Below, piece by piece: positions 8,534 to 16,952 of a stretch of DNA of 64,000 bases. Every line of letters begins with the position of its first letter. Position 1 is the stretch's first letter. A model generated the notes under the pieces. The model searched no databases, was not told where the DNA came from, and saw only the letters and a program-made list of their open reading frames with translations. Made by a program: the position numbers and the translations under genes. This stretch comes from Streptomyces violaceoruber (lineage in GTDB: Bacteria > Actinomycetota > Actinomycetes > Streptomycetales > Streptomycetaceae). The stretch is from assembly GCA_000720805.1 (NCBI GenBank), contig JODI01000009.1, positions 1-64,000 on the forward strand. The letters run 5' to 3'.

Positions 8534-9286
8534 CTACTTCACCGGCAGGTGGTAGGCGACCTGGTAGCGGTCGGCCGGGATCACCAGGTCGGCCGTCTCC
8601 ACCGGGCGGCCCGAGGCGTAATAGGTGCGCTGGACGACCAGGACGACATGGCCGGGGACCCCGCCCAGGGCGAGCAGTTCCTCCGCGAGGCCGGGGCGGG
8701 CGCCGACCTCCTCGGTGACGTTGTCCACGACGACGTCGATGGCGGCCATGCGTTCGACCACGCCCATGCCGCCGAGGGGTCCCTCCTCGGGCAGCATCAC
8801 GGGCGTACGGCCGGTGACGGCGAGCGGCTCCCAGGAGGTGGAGAGCATCATCGCCTCGCCGGCCTCCCGGAAGACGTACTTCGTGCGCATCACGCGGTCG
8901 CCGGGCCGGATGGCGAGCCGCTCGGCGACGGCGACGCCCGCCTCGACCTGCTCGCTGCTGGACTCCCAGGTGCCGCGCGCCTCACCGTCGGCCTGCTCCT
9001 GCCGGAAGGGCGTGGCGCCGCCCGCCGGGCGGTATCCGGAGCGGGCGATACGGCGGGGATCGGGGCGCTCGCGCACATACGTGCCGGAGCCGGAGCGGCC
9101 CTCGACCAGCCCTTCGGCCATGAGCACCTTGCGCGCCTCCAGCGCGACGGTGTCCGAGACGCCGTACTCCTCGCGGATTCTGGCCTGGGAGGGGAGGCGG
9201 GTGTGCGGTGGCAGCGAACCGTCGACGATCTTCTTGCGGAGATCACCCGCGACACGCAGGTACGCCGGCTGCTCACCGAATGTCAC
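8534..9286 (-). CDS. GntR-family transcriptional regulator (UTRA/HutC subfamily)
   Basis: 250 aa: N-terminal winged helix (about 5-75; LPSQARIREEYGVSDTVALE then SGSGTYV) followed by an effector-binding UTRA domain (about 100-245; GDRVMRTKYVFREAG, VVLVVQRTYYASGRPVE, ADRYQVAYHLPVK). This layout is typical of HutC/DasR-like regulators that sense sugars or metabolites. It stands alone, so neither ligand nor regulon is clear. The upstream region (9302-9350) has GGTTGTACAGACAGCAAC and GTAGGTTGTGCC segments that could be its promoter or operator. Confidence 0.93.
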   Translation of the reverse strand: MTFGEQPAYLRVAGDLRKKIVDGSLPPHTRLPSQARIREEYGVSDTVALEARKVLMAEGLVEGRSGSGTYVRERPDPRRIARSGYRPAGGATPFRQEQADGEARGTWESSSEQVEAGVAVAERLAIRPGDRVMRTKYVFREAGEAMMLSTSWEPLAVTGRTPVMLPEEGPLGGMGVVERMAAIDVVVDNVTEEVGARPGLAEELLALGGVPGHVVLVVQRTYYASGRPVETADLVIPADRYQVAYHLPVK

Positions 9287-9433
9287 TGGCCGCTCCCATC
9301 AGGTTGTACAGACAGCAACAGCGTCGCAACCGTAGGTTGTGCCAGGCAAGCAAAGGCCAGAGAATCACTCGATGTGATGACATGTGTCCGCGAGGGGCTT
9401 TACGCAGGCACTTTCTCCCCGCTATAGGCGTCC

Positions 9434-10618
9434 TCACACATCGAGACCGCCACCGTCCGCGCCACCGTCCTGATCACCGCCGCCCTGATCGCCGTCGCTG
9501 CCGCCACCGTCGTCGTACGGCGGCGGGGTCGTGGCGAGCCTCAGAGCCTTGCGGGCGGTGACGGACCGGTCCGGGCGGTCCAGACGCATCGCCTCGTCGT
9601 AGTGCTCGTAGAACGTGTCCACGTCACCAGCCCCGGCCGCCTGGGCCCATGGCCTCTCCAGCGCCGTCAGCTCCTTCACCAGCGCCGCGACCGGCTCCTT
9701 GGCGTCGGCGGGCCATGCGCGACCGCGCAGCAGGCCGACCTCCTTGCCGAGCGCTTCGGACACCCGCGCGGCCCACTTCGTGTGGGCGGCCAGGTCGGCC
9801 TCGGGGCTGTCCTCGGGGGCCGAATCCAGGGCGGCCTCCTGGAGGTTGACCGCCTTCAGGTACGCGACCTGGTCGGCGTCGAGCGTCGTCCCGTCGTTGC
9901 GCAGGGAGCCGCCGTCAAGTCCGGCCCGTCCGTCGGTGTTGCCGAACGCGCAGGTGATCTCGCGGTCACCGAGCCGCCAGCTCTCGGCGGACGGAACGAT
10001 GTAGTACACGTCCACGTCGACCGGTACCGCCCAGCTGTCCATGGCGTACGACGACCGCAGCGCGGAGCACTTGTCGTCGGCGGTGCCGGTGACCTCCTCG
10101 TCGCCCGGGAAGCGCCCGCCCGGCAGCGTGACGACGGCGAAGACCTCCCCGTCGTGCCCGCCGGCACACGGCACCTCGTCGAGGTCGTAGAGCGAGCCCT
10201 CCAGCCCGCGGGGCGCGTCGAAGCACTCGCCCCGCGTGAGCGAACGGTTGTCCCGCGCCCCGTCCTTGACGCCCTCCCAGACCTTCGAGAGGCCACCGGT
10301 CGCGAGCACGACGACCCACAGAGCGAGCCCTACGGACGACAGCACGGAACCCGTGACGGCCATGCTCCGCCCGCGCTCCCCCTTCCGCCTGATCTGCCCG
10401 AGCGCGACCACCCCCAGCACGAGCCCCACGGCCGGAACGCAGCACAGGACGCCGAGAACGAGCGAGGCGACGGCGAGCGCGTTGACGGGCGCCGGCCGGG
10501 CGTACGGGCTGTACCCCTGCCCCCAGACCTGGTAGGGCGGCGGCGCCCCGTAGGGCCCGTACGGTCCCGGCTGGGGTTCCTGCGGCTGAGGGGCCCCAGC
10601 GGGCGGAGGTATGGACAC
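9434..10618 (-). CDS. DUF4190 / septum-formation-domain membrane protein
   Basis: 394 aa. The N terminus is Pro/Gln/Gly/Tyr-rich and cytoplasmic-looking (PPPAGAPQPQEPQPGPYG). Two hydrophobic segments follow (about 45-68 and 80-105: LAVASLVLGVLCCVPAVGLV, SVLSSVGLALWVVVLATGG), as in DUF4190. The outer part (about 125-250) has Cys pairs (GECFDAPRG, DEVPCAGGHDGEVFAVVTLP) typical of the septum formation domain family. The C-terminal tail is Gly/Asp-rich. Start GTG 10618 is chosen because AGGAG lies 10 bp upstream; GTG two codons earlier is possible, and the frame stays open for 87 further codons through a 15-bp repeat tract. Function unknown; likely envelope-associated. Confidence 0.85.
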   Translation of the reverse strand: MSIPPPAGAPQPQEPQPGPYGPYGAPPPYQVWGQGYSPYARPAPVNALAVASLVLGVLCCVPAVGLVLGVVALGQIRRKGERGRSMAVTGSVLSSVGLALWVVVLATGGLSKVWEGVKDGARDNRSLTRGECFDAPRGLEGSLYDLDEVPCAGGHDGEVFAVVTLPGGRFPGDEEVTGTADDKCSALRSSYAMDSWAVPVDVDVYYIVPSAESWRLGDREITCAFGNTDGRAGLDGGSLRNDGTTLDADQVAYLKAVNLQEAALDSAPEDSPEADLAAHTKWAARVSEALGKEVGLLRGRAWPADAKEPVAALVKELTALERPWAQAAGAGDVDTFYEHYDEAMRLDRPDRSVTARKALRLATTPPPYDDGGGSDGDQGGGDQDGGADGGGLDV

Positions 10619-10663
10619 GAGCACCGTGCTCCTGGTTCGGGCGGGGGGCGGGACGACGACGGC

Positions 10664-10754
10664 CGTACGGAACTCGACCGGATGGAACTCGGCCGCATTG
10701 AACTCGGCTGTACGGAACTCGGCCGCAACGGAAGTCAGCCGTACGGAACTGATG
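10664..10754. repeat. 15-bp tandem repeat, six units
   Basis: Six degenerate copies of a 15-bp unit (consensus CGTACGGAACTCGGC on the + strand), one stretched to 16 bp. On the minus strand it reads as AEFRT/AEFNA/AEFHP/VEFRT pentapeptides in the frame that leads into the septum-formation-domain gene, so it is either an upstream repeat or part of an unrecognised N-terminal extension. Confidence 0.75.
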
Positions 10755-10867
10755 CACGACAGAGCGCATGGTAAGCGCGGGCCGATGGGGTGCGGAACGC
10801 CGGTCGCCGATGTGACCTGCCGGTACGTCATGCGCGCCGGAGGGCGGCTTCCTGACGCGGCCGGGAC

Positions 10868-11026
10868 ATGGACCGGCACCTCGACCTGACATCAGGAATC
10901 CGGTCGGTTTACGGTGATGCGGCAGCCGCCCTCTTCGGCTTCGGGATGACCAGCTGGTACGACCGCAATGGGCCGCACCGCATCCCGGTCGAGACGAAGC
11001 CGGAGAGGACCGCCGTCGCGAGGTAG
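10868..11026 (+). CDS. Possible small ORF or gene fragment, 52 aa
   Basis: ATG-started frame of 53 codons with the sequence DAAAALFGFGMTSWYDRNGP and a charged tail. Codon bias is reasonable. It could be a small gene or the 3' remnant of a larger one. I recognise no family and see no strong ribosome site. It lies just before the TetR operator. Confidence 0.25.
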   Translation: MDRHLDLTSGIRSVYGDAAAALFGFGMTSWYDRNGPHRIPVETKPERTAVAR

Positions 11027-11090
11027 CGCGACGGAGCTCGCCCCGGGCGGGACCACGGACCGGCCCGGGGTGTGTCGCGCCCGACACACT

Positions 11091-11110
11091 TGAAAACCGA
11101 TCGGTTTTCA
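11091..11110. promoter_or_regulatory. Perfect 20-bp palindrome, likely TetR operator
   Basis: TGAAAACCGATCGGTTTTCA is a perfect palindrome 29 bp before the TetR start codon. Position and symmetry fit autoregulation by the TetR protein, which binds as a dimer. It also faces the possible small ORF on its left. Confidence 0.8.
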
Positions 11111-11139
11111 TTTCGTCCGTGTCGGGTTAACCTCGCGGT

Positions 11140-11709
11140 ATGACCACCGAAGTGAAGGCAAGCCCCAGAGAGCGGCTGCTGGAGGCAGCGGCCACGCTCA
11201 CCTACCGAGACGGCGTCGGCATCGGCGTCGAGGCGCTGTGCAAGGCGGCGGGGGTGTCCAAGCGCTCCATGTACCAGCTGTTCGAGAGCAAGGACGAACT
11301 GCTCGCGGCGAGCCTTGAGGAACGCGCCGCCGCCTTCGTGGCGAACCTCCTGCCCCCGGCGGACGACGGCCGCTCACCCCGCGAGCGGATCCTGTACGTC
11401 TTCGAGCGGGTGGAGTCACAGGCGGGCGCCCCCGAGTTCCGTGGCTGCCGGTACCTGGCCGTGCAGATCGAGCTCAAGGACCAGAATCACCCCGCGAGCC
11501 GGGTGGCCCACCGGATCAAGGGGAACCTGACGGAGTTCTTCCGTTCCGAGGCCGAACAGGGCGGCGCGAGCGATCCCGACCTGCTGTCCCGGCAGCTCAT
11601 CCTGGTCTTCGACGGCGGCAGTGCCCGCGCGGGAATCCAGGCCGACAGCCTGACCGGCCTCATCGCACCCACTGTGGCCACCCTGCTCGACGCGGCGGAC
11701 GTGCGCTGA
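11140..11709 (+). CDS. TetR/AcrR-family regulator
   Basis: 189 aa with the N-terminal TetR helix-turn-helix (about 10-60; RERLLEAAATLTYRDGVGIG, then VSKRSMYQLFESKDEL). The C-terminal ligand-binding domain contains CRYLAVQIELKD and SRVAHRIKGNLTEFF, resembling TetR_C regulators that control small oxidoreductases or detoxification genes. ATG start; the palindrome at 11091-11110 is probably its operator. The controlled partner gene is absent or lost: downstream DNA is decayed. Confidence 0.93.
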   Translation: MTTEVKASPRERLLEAAATLTYRDGVGIGVEALCKAAGVSKRSMYQLFESKDELLAASLEERAAAFVANLLPPADDGRSPRERILYVFERVESQAGAPEFRGCRYLAVQIELKDQNHPASRVAHRIKGNLTEFFRSEAEQGGASDPDLLSRQLILVFDGGSARAGIQADSLTGLIAPTVATLLDAADVR

Positions 11710-12476
11710 CGCACCGCGTCTTCGAACAGGCTCGGCGCCCGATGCGCTCCGGCGGGTGATGCCGGCCTCCGGCAGCCGGAGCGGCACCCACGGCCCCACG
11801 ATCCCGCTTCCGCTCCCCGGCGAACTCGGCGATCGCCGCGCGGACGACGCTCTCGCGTCTCTCCCGCGCCCCGATCCTGGCCGTCCCGTAATTCCGGCAG
11901 GCACCGGTCCCGTGCGCGTCAGGCCGCAAGGGGCCTGACGGCGCGCGGCCCGCCGGGCCCTTGTGCCGACCCCACGGCGTGCCGACCGCCGCGAGACGGC
12001 CCGGGTCGCCACCCGTCACGACAGCGCTCCGCCCCGGTTCAGGGGTGAGATGCCGCATGAGCCGCGAAGCCCCGCGCCGTGCGGCTCGCAGGGCATGGGC
12101 GGACGCGTCCGGCCCCGGCGACGGCCGAACGTCGCCGACGTCCCCGCGCTGTACGTGATGGGCGACCGGGACATGGTCACCTCAGTGCGCCCCCCGGACG
12201 GGGGCGGCTCGCTGAGCTGACCCGGCCCATGGGCGGCGGCGGATACCGCGGCGCCACCGACCAGCTGGAAGCCCTGCTCGACGCCCGCCGAAGACCGTGC
12301 GGTGGGCGCTGGAGAACCATCCGCGCATCCGGAGGCCGACGTCCGCCTGAACCACCGGGCGATGCGGTTCACCAGCGGCCACGGAGCCGACCGGTTCGGG
12401 CGACAGGCCCGGGCCGCCGAACGCGGCACGGCCCAGCCCTTGTCCCGTGCGGCGACGCCCGGCTGCCGTCGCGCCG
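11710..12476. other. Degenerate region with gene relics
   Basis: About 770 bp with no intact gene. Short coding relics are visible: on the minus strand near 11,790-11,900 ARERRESVVRAAIAEFA looks like the start of a TetR protein, then loses frame; on the plus strand near 12,130-12,180 NVADVPALYVMGDRDMV looks like an alpha/beta-hydrolase segment. A hairpin (11917-11925 pairing with 11932-11940) may end the TetR transcript. The stretch seems to mark a decayed boundary beside the polyketide cluster. Confidence 0.5.
11917..11940 (+). terminator. Hairpin downstream of TetR gene
   Basis: Perfect 9-bp stem CGTCAGGCC / GGCCTGACG with a 6-nt loop, about 210 bp after the TetR stop codon. No U tract follows. 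Confidence 0.4.
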
Positions 12477-12695
12477 TCAACCGGACCCCTGCCAGCTGTG
12501 CGCCGCCCTGAAGCCCGGTGTGCGTTCCAGGCGGCGCCAGCCCGCCGTGCTGCCGCGGCGGTGCGCCGCGGCGGAGTCGGGCCGGGCGGCGGCCCGGGCC
12601 AGGAGGACCGCGGTGAGCGCCGCGATCTCCTCGGCGCTCGCCTGGCCCTTCTCGACGCGGAACCCGGCGGCGACCGCGCCGGCCGTCGCGCTCAC
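12477..12695 (-). CDS. accE: Acyl-CoA carboxylase epsilon subunit
   Basis: A 72-aa protein with the AccE/PccE signature: FRVEKGQASAEEIAALTAVL followed by a basic, tryptophan-containing tail (GWRRLERTPGF). In Streptomyces the epsilon subunit stabilises the beta carboxyltransferase core and raises activity. GTG start overlaps the TGA of the beta gene (GTGA), so it is translationally coupled. It ends the operon that begins with the KS-alpha gene. Confidence 0.88.
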   Translation of the reverse strand: MSATAGAVAAGFRVEKGQASAEEIAALTAVLLARAAARPDSAAAHRRGSTAGWRRLERTPGFRAAHSWQGSG

Positions 12696-14269
12696 TGCGG
12701 TGGGTTGCCGTGCTTGCGCGACGGCAGGTCGGCGTGCTTCGTACGCAGCATCGCGAGCGAGCGGATCAGGATCTCCCGGGTTTCGGCCGGGTCGATGACA
12801 TCGTCGACCAGGCCTCGCTCGGCCGCGTAGTACGGGTGCATCAGCTCGGCCTTGTACTGCTTGACCACCTCGGCGCGCTTGGCCTCGGGGTCGTCGGCCG
12901 CGGCGATGTCGCGCCGGAAGATGACGCCCGCCGCGCCTTCCGCGCCCATCACCGCGATCTCGTTGGCCGGCCAGGCGAAGGTCAGATCGGCGCCGATGGA
13001 CTGGGAGTCCAGCACGATGTACGCGCCGCCGTAGGCCTTGCGCAGGACGATCGAGACCCGTGGGACGGTGGCGTTGCAGTACGCGTACAGCAGCTTCGCA
13101 CCGTGGCGGATGATGCCGCCGTGCTCCTGGTCCGCCCCGGGCAGAAAGCCCGGTACGTCGAGCAGGGTGACGATCGGGATGTTGAAGGCGTCGCACATCG
13201 TCACGAAGCGACCGGCCTTCTCCGAGGCCGCGATGTCCAGTACCCCGGCCAGCGTCTGCGGCTGGTTGGCGACGATGCCCACCACCCGGCCGTCCAGCCG
13301 GGCGAGACCGCAGACGATGTTCCGGGCCCAGCGCTCGTGGACCTCCAGCCAGTCGCCGTCGTCGACGAGTTCCTCGATCACCTTGTGCATGTCGTACGGC
13401 TGGTTGCCGTCCTGCGGCACCAGGTCGTGGAGCGTGGTCGTGCGCCGGTTCACCGGGTCGTCCGAGGGGTGGACGGGCGGGTTCTGCCGGTTGTTGGAGG
13501 GCAGCAGGGAGAGCAGGTAGCGCACTTCCGCCAGACAGGTCTCCTCGTCCTCGTACACGAAGTGCGCCACCCCGGACGTCGTGGCGTGCACGTCCGCGCC
13601 GCCCAGCGCGTTGTGGGTGAGCTGCGCGCCGGTGACGGCGCTGACCACGTCCGGTCCGGTGATGAACATCTGCGCGGTCTCGCGCACCATGAACACGAAG
13701 TCCGTCAGCGCCGGCGAGTACGCCGCGCCGCCCGCGCACGGGCCGAGCATCACCGAGATCTGCGGGATCACCCCCGAGGCGCGCGTGTTGCGCCGGAAGA
13801 TCCCGCCGTAGCCGGCCAGCGCGGAGACGCCCTCCTGGATCCGTGCCCCGGCCCCGTCGTTGAGGCTCACGAGCGGAGCGCCCGCCGACAGCGCCATGTC
13901 CATGATCTTGTGGATCTTCGCGGCGTGCGCCTCGCCGAGCGAGCCGCCGAAGATCCTGAAGTCATGCGCGTAGACGAAGACCGTCCGGCCGTCGACCGTG
14001 CCCCAGCCGGTGATCACGCCGTCCGTGTACGGCCGCTTGTGCTCCAGCCCGAAGCCGCTCGCCCGGTGCCGGCGCAGCTGCTCCACCTCCTGGAAGGAGC
14101 CGGGGTCGAGCAGGAGCGCGATCCGCTCCCGGGCCGTCAGCTTCCCTCTGGCGTGCTGCGCCCGGGTCGCCTGCTCCCCCGGGCCGTCCTCGGCCTGCGC
14201 CCGGATCCGAGCAAGTCCGGCCAGGTGTTCGCCGGTCACCTCGCCGGTCACCTCGTCGGTCACGGACAT
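12692..14269 (-). CDS. accB: Acyl-CoA carboxylase beta (carboxyltransferase) subunit
   Basis: 525 aa, full length for AccB/PccB carboxyltransferases. Biotin- and acyl-CoA-binding regions are recognisable: RGKLTARERIALLLDPGSF at the N terminus, GGAAYSPALTDFVFMV and GADVHATTSGVAHFV in the middle, TLLDVPGFLPGADQEHGGII and KAYGGAYIVLDSQSIGADLT near the end. It carboxylates acetyl-CoA (or propionyl-CoA) together with a biotin-carrying alpha subunit, which is not encoded here. It begins 20 bp after actVB, so it is probably co-transcribed with the polyketide synthase and serves malonyl-CoA supply. Confidence 0.95.
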   Translation of the reverse strand: MSVTDEVTGEVTGEHLAGLARIRAQAEDGPGEQATRAQHARGKLTARERIALLLDPGSFQEVEQLRRHRASGFGLEHKRPYTDGVITGWGTVDGRTVFVYAHDFRIFGGSLGEAHAAKIHKIMDMALSAGAPLVSLNDGAGARIQEGVSALAGYGGIFRRNTRASGVIPQISVMLGPCAGGAAYSPALTDFVFMVRETAQMFITGPDVVSAVTGAQLTHNALGGADVHATTSGVAHFVYEDEETCLAEVRYLLSLLPSNNRQNPPVHPSDDPVNRRTTTLHDLVPQDGNQPYDMHKVIEELVDDGDWLEVHERWARNIVCGLARLDGRVVGIVANQPQTLAGVLDIAASEKAGRFVTMCDAFNIPIVTLLDVPGFLPGADQEHGGIIRHGAKLLYAYCNATVPRVSIVLRKAYGGAYIVLDSQSIGADLTFAWPANEIAVMGAEGAAGVIFRRDIAAADDPEAKRAEVVKQYKAELMHPYYAAERGLVDDVIDPAETREILIRSLAMLRTKHADLPSRKHGNPPQ

Positions 14270-14289
14270 GGTGCCTCCTCAGTCTCTCC

Positions 14290-14823
14290 TCAGCCGGCGT
14301 GCGCGTGCGCGCCCCGCTCGGCGGCGGACAGGCAGGCGCCCGTCCCCGAGCACAGGGCGGCGAACCTGCGGTCCACGTAGACCGCCGGCACCCCCTTCTC
14401 CTCGACGTGCACGGACTGGACCTCGCCGAGCAGGATGATGTGGTCGCCCGCCGGGTAGCGCTCGTGGACCGTGCACTCGACGACCGCGAGCGCCCCGTCG
14501 AGCACGGTCGCTCCCCGTGCGGTGCGGATGAACTCCCCGCCCGCGAACTTGTCCGCGGACTTGCGCGCGAAGCGCAGGGCCAGCTCGGTGTGGTCGTCGC
14601 GCAGCACGCTCACCGCGAACTCGCCGCAGCTGTCGAACACCGAGAAGGAGTTGGCCGTACGGGCCAGGCAGACCAGCGCGAGCGGTGGCTCCATCGAGAC
14701 GGACACGAACGAGCTGGCGGTGAAACCGTGCGGAACTCCCCCGCGGTCATGGGCGGTGACGAGCGCCACCCCGGCGGGCACCCGGGCCATGGCGTCCCGG
14801 AGCATTCCCTGGTCGGCGGCCAT
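14290..14823 (-). CDS. actVB: Flavin reductase (ActVB-type)
   Basis: 177 aa, FMN reductase family: AMARVPAGVALVTAHDRGG, then HGFTASSFVSVSMEPPLALV, the flavin-binding core, and a C-terminal VYVDRRFAAL. ActVB is an NADH:FMN oxidoreductase that feeds reduced FMN to the monooxygenase ActVA-ORF5 and supports the dimerisation and quinone steps of actinorhodin synthesis. AAGGAG lies 6 bp before ATG. It starts 10 bp after actIV and is followed by accB. Confidence 0.94.
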   Translation of the reverse strand: MAADQGMLRDAMARVPAGVALVTAHDRGGVPHGFTASSFVSVSMEPPLALVCLARTANSFSVFDSCGEFAVSVLRDDHTELALRFARKSADKFAGGEFIRTARGATVLDGALAVVECTVHERYPAGDHIILLGEVQSVHVEEKGVPAVYVDRRFAALCSGTGACLSAAERGAHAHAG

Positions 14824-14833
14824 CTTCGACTCC

Positions 14834-15727
14834 TTAGGCGAGGCAGGCGGGCAGCCGCCCACCGTTGTGGGCGACCAGCTCCGCGAAGATCTCCATGGCG
14901 TCGCGCGCCGGTCTGCTCAGCAGCTCCTCCTGAGCCCGGTGCAGGTTCGCGACGAGGCGCTCCGCGTCCAGCAGGTCGGCGAAGGCGCCGAGGTCCGCCT
15001 CGCGCGCGGCCTGCAGCGGCGTCAGTCCGCTGTCGGCCGCCTCGGCGGCAAGGCGCTGGACCCACCGCAGATAGTCCCGGTTGGCGTCGAGCACCTCGGG
15101 TCCCGCCACCGGGCCGTGCCCGCCGACGACCACCTCGGGCTCGAGCTCCGCCAGGCGGTCGAGCGCGGCCACCGTGCCGGCCACCGAACCGAAGAGCACG
15201 AACGGGGTGACGCCCGACATGACGATGTCGCCCGCGAACAGCACCCGCTCCCCGGGCAGCCAGACCACCACGTCGTGTCCGGTGTGCGCGGGGCCGACGC
15301 AGATCAGTTCGGCCCGTCGTTCGCCGACGTGCACGGTGAGGCGGTCGCGGAAGGTCACGGTCGGCGGCGTCACCTCGATCTCGCCCCAGTCGACCCGCGG
15401 CCAGAGCCCGGTGAGGGCCAGGCCCGTCGTCACCATGGCGGTCCGCGTGTCCTCGTGCGCGATGATCTGCGTCCCCGGCGGGAAGACCTGGTTGCCGAAC
15501 GCGTGGTCGCCGTGGAAGTGGGTGTTGACCACGGTGCGGCCGGGGCCCGCGGCGAGCTTGTCGACCGTCTCGGCCAGCCGTCGCGCCCTCGGGATCGTCG
15601 ACAGCGTGTCGACGACGAGGGCGCCGTCGCCGCCCACGACGATCCCCGCGTTGCTCACACACCAGCCGCCGGGGGCCTGTTCGTACGCGTAGACCCCCTC
15701 GGCGACCTCATGGACCGCGGCCGTCAC
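14834..15727 (-). CDS. actIV: Metallo-beta-lactamase-fold second-ring cyclase/thioesterase
   Basis: 297 aa, the length of ActIV. The zinc motif HFHGDH occupies residues 70-75; further ligands are in the AHTGHD and GDIVMSG segments. ActIV-type enzymes close the second ring of the ACP-bound bicyclic intermediate and release it by thioester hydrolysis. GTG start overlaps the actVII stop codon (GTGA), so translation is coupled. Confidence 0.95.
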   Translation of the reverse strand: MTAAVHEVAEGVYAYEQAPGGWCVSNAGIVVGGDGALVVDTLSTIPRARRLAETVDKLAAGPGRTVVNTHFHGDHAFGNQVFPPGTQIIAHEDTRTAMVTTGLALTGLWPRVDWGEIEVTPPTVTFRDRLTVHVGERRAELICVGPAHTGHDVVVWLPGERVLFAGDIVMSGVTPFVLFGSVAGTVAALDRLAELEPEVVVGGHGPVAGPEVLDANRDYLRWVQRLAAEAADSGLTPLQAAREADLGAFADLLDAERLVANLHRAQEELLSRPARDAMEIFAELVAHNGGRLPACLA

Positions 15728-16671
15728 GGCGTCGGCCCGGCGGCAGTGGCCGCCGCGTGGCGGAGCGTGGCCCGGCTGTTGGCGCCGAGCACCTCACGCA
15801 GATGGGCGCGGGCGTCGGCGACGGTCCTGCCCCGGCCCAGGACCTCTTCGATCCGGGTCGGGTCGATCGCCACGGTGTGGCGGGCGGTGACGGTGTCCTT
15901 CTCGTTCCTGCCGAAGAGCCAGGCACCGCTGTGTCCGGAGAGCAGGGCGGGCGGGACGAGCTGCTTGTACACGATGCTCTCGCCGGGGAAGCAGAGCCGG
16001 ATCGAACGGGTCGTGTGCCGGCTGCCGTCCGCGGTCACCGTCTCCATGGTCATGTCCTGGACACCGACCGAACCGGTGTCCGCCGCCTCCTCGGTCAGCG
16101 TCACCTTCCCCACGTGCGGCAGCCGGTCGGCCCACAGGTCGCTGCGCTCGATGAAGGCGTAGGCGTCGTCCCCGGACGGCACCTGAACCGTGTCCTCGAA
16201 CGTGAACAGGAGCTCCTCGACCGGGAATTGCCGTTCCGCGAGCCGGGCCAGCGCGGCCAGCTCCTTCTCGCTGTTCGCGTCCAGCGCCGCGCGCAGTCCT
16301 GGCAGGGCGGCCTCGTCGACCGCTGCGAAGTCGTGGGTCAGCACGATCTCGGTGCCGCCGCCGTCGCGCCGGAACTCCCAGCTCCCGCCCATCGAGGCGA
16401 TGGGCGGCTGGGTGCGTTCCTGCCGGAACGTGACCCGCAGGGCATCGGGGTCCAGCGTCCGGCGGGAGGTCCAGGTCTTGACCTGGTCGGCCACGCGCGC
16501 CCAGATCTGGAAGCGTTCCGTGCTGCGGCCGCGCTCCAGGATCCGCACGTGCACCGCCGGTTCGAAGACGGCCGGCCACAGTTCGGCCCGCGCGACCAGC
16601 TCGTACAGCCGTCGCGCCGGTGCCGGGGTCCTGAGCGTGTGGACCACCCGGTGCTCTCCCGGCCGGCTCAT
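15724..16671 (-). CDS. actVII: Didomain polyketide aromatase/cyclase
   Basis: 315 aa made of two START/Bet v1-like domains (about 5-150 and 160-315), as in ActVII and other didomain aromatases. It aromatises the first ring (C7-C12) after C-9 ketoreduction. Typical blocks are RLYELVARAELWPAVFEPAV in the first half and GDDAYAFIERSDLWADRLPH in the second. ATG overlaps the ACP stop codon. Confidence 0.95.
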   Translation of the reverse strand: MSRPGEHRVVHTLRTPAPARRLYELVARAELWPAVFEPAVHVRILERGRSTERFQIWARVADQVKTWTSRRTLDPDALRVTFRQERTQPPIASMGGSWEFRRDGGGTEIVLTHDFAAVDEAALPGLRAALDANSEKELAALARLAERQFPVEELLFTFEDTVQVPSGDDAYAFIERSDLWADRLPHVGKVTLTEEAADTGSVGVQDMTMETVTADGSRHTTRSIRLCFPGESIVYKQLVPPALLSGHSGAWLFGRNEKDTVTARHTVAIDPTRIEEVLGRGRTVADARAHLREVLGANSRATLRHAAATAAGPTP

Positions 16672-16928
16672 GCCGCCTCGGCCAGCGCGCCGTTGACCAG
16701 TTCGAGCAGTTGCCGAGGCGTTTCGACGCGGGCCGCGAAGTCGTCGGGTATGGCCACGTCGTAGCGGCTTTCGAGCCGCGCGGCGGTCTCCATCAGGGCG
16801 AGCGAGTCGTAGCCGATGGTCTCGAAGCGGAGGTCGACGATGTCGCCGGACAGCTCCGTTCCGTCCGTCTCACCGGCGCATTCGACGAGGATGCGGCGCA
16901 GGTCGTCGATGGTCAGCAGGGTTGCCAT
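16668..16928 (-). CDS. actI-ORF3: Type II PKS acyl carrier protein
   Basis: 86 aa, acidic. Phosphopantetheine attachment is Ser42 in FETIGYDSLALMETAARLE. The growing octaketide is carried on this protein. It follows the chain length factor by 24 bp and overlaps actVII at its 3' end. Confidence 0.97.
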   Translation of the reverse strand: MATLLTIDDLRRILVECAGETDGTELSGDIVDLRFETIGYDSLALMETAARLESRYDVAIPDDFAARVETPRQLLELVNGALAEAA

Positions 16929-16952
16929 GGTGGTCTCCAGTTCTCGGTGTCA

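Noticed and set aside
12016..12480. Minus-strand frame of 154 codons in the decayed region
   Set aside because: Low-complexity, Arg/Ala/Gly-rich translation without domain pattern; fragments on the other strand look more like gene remains.
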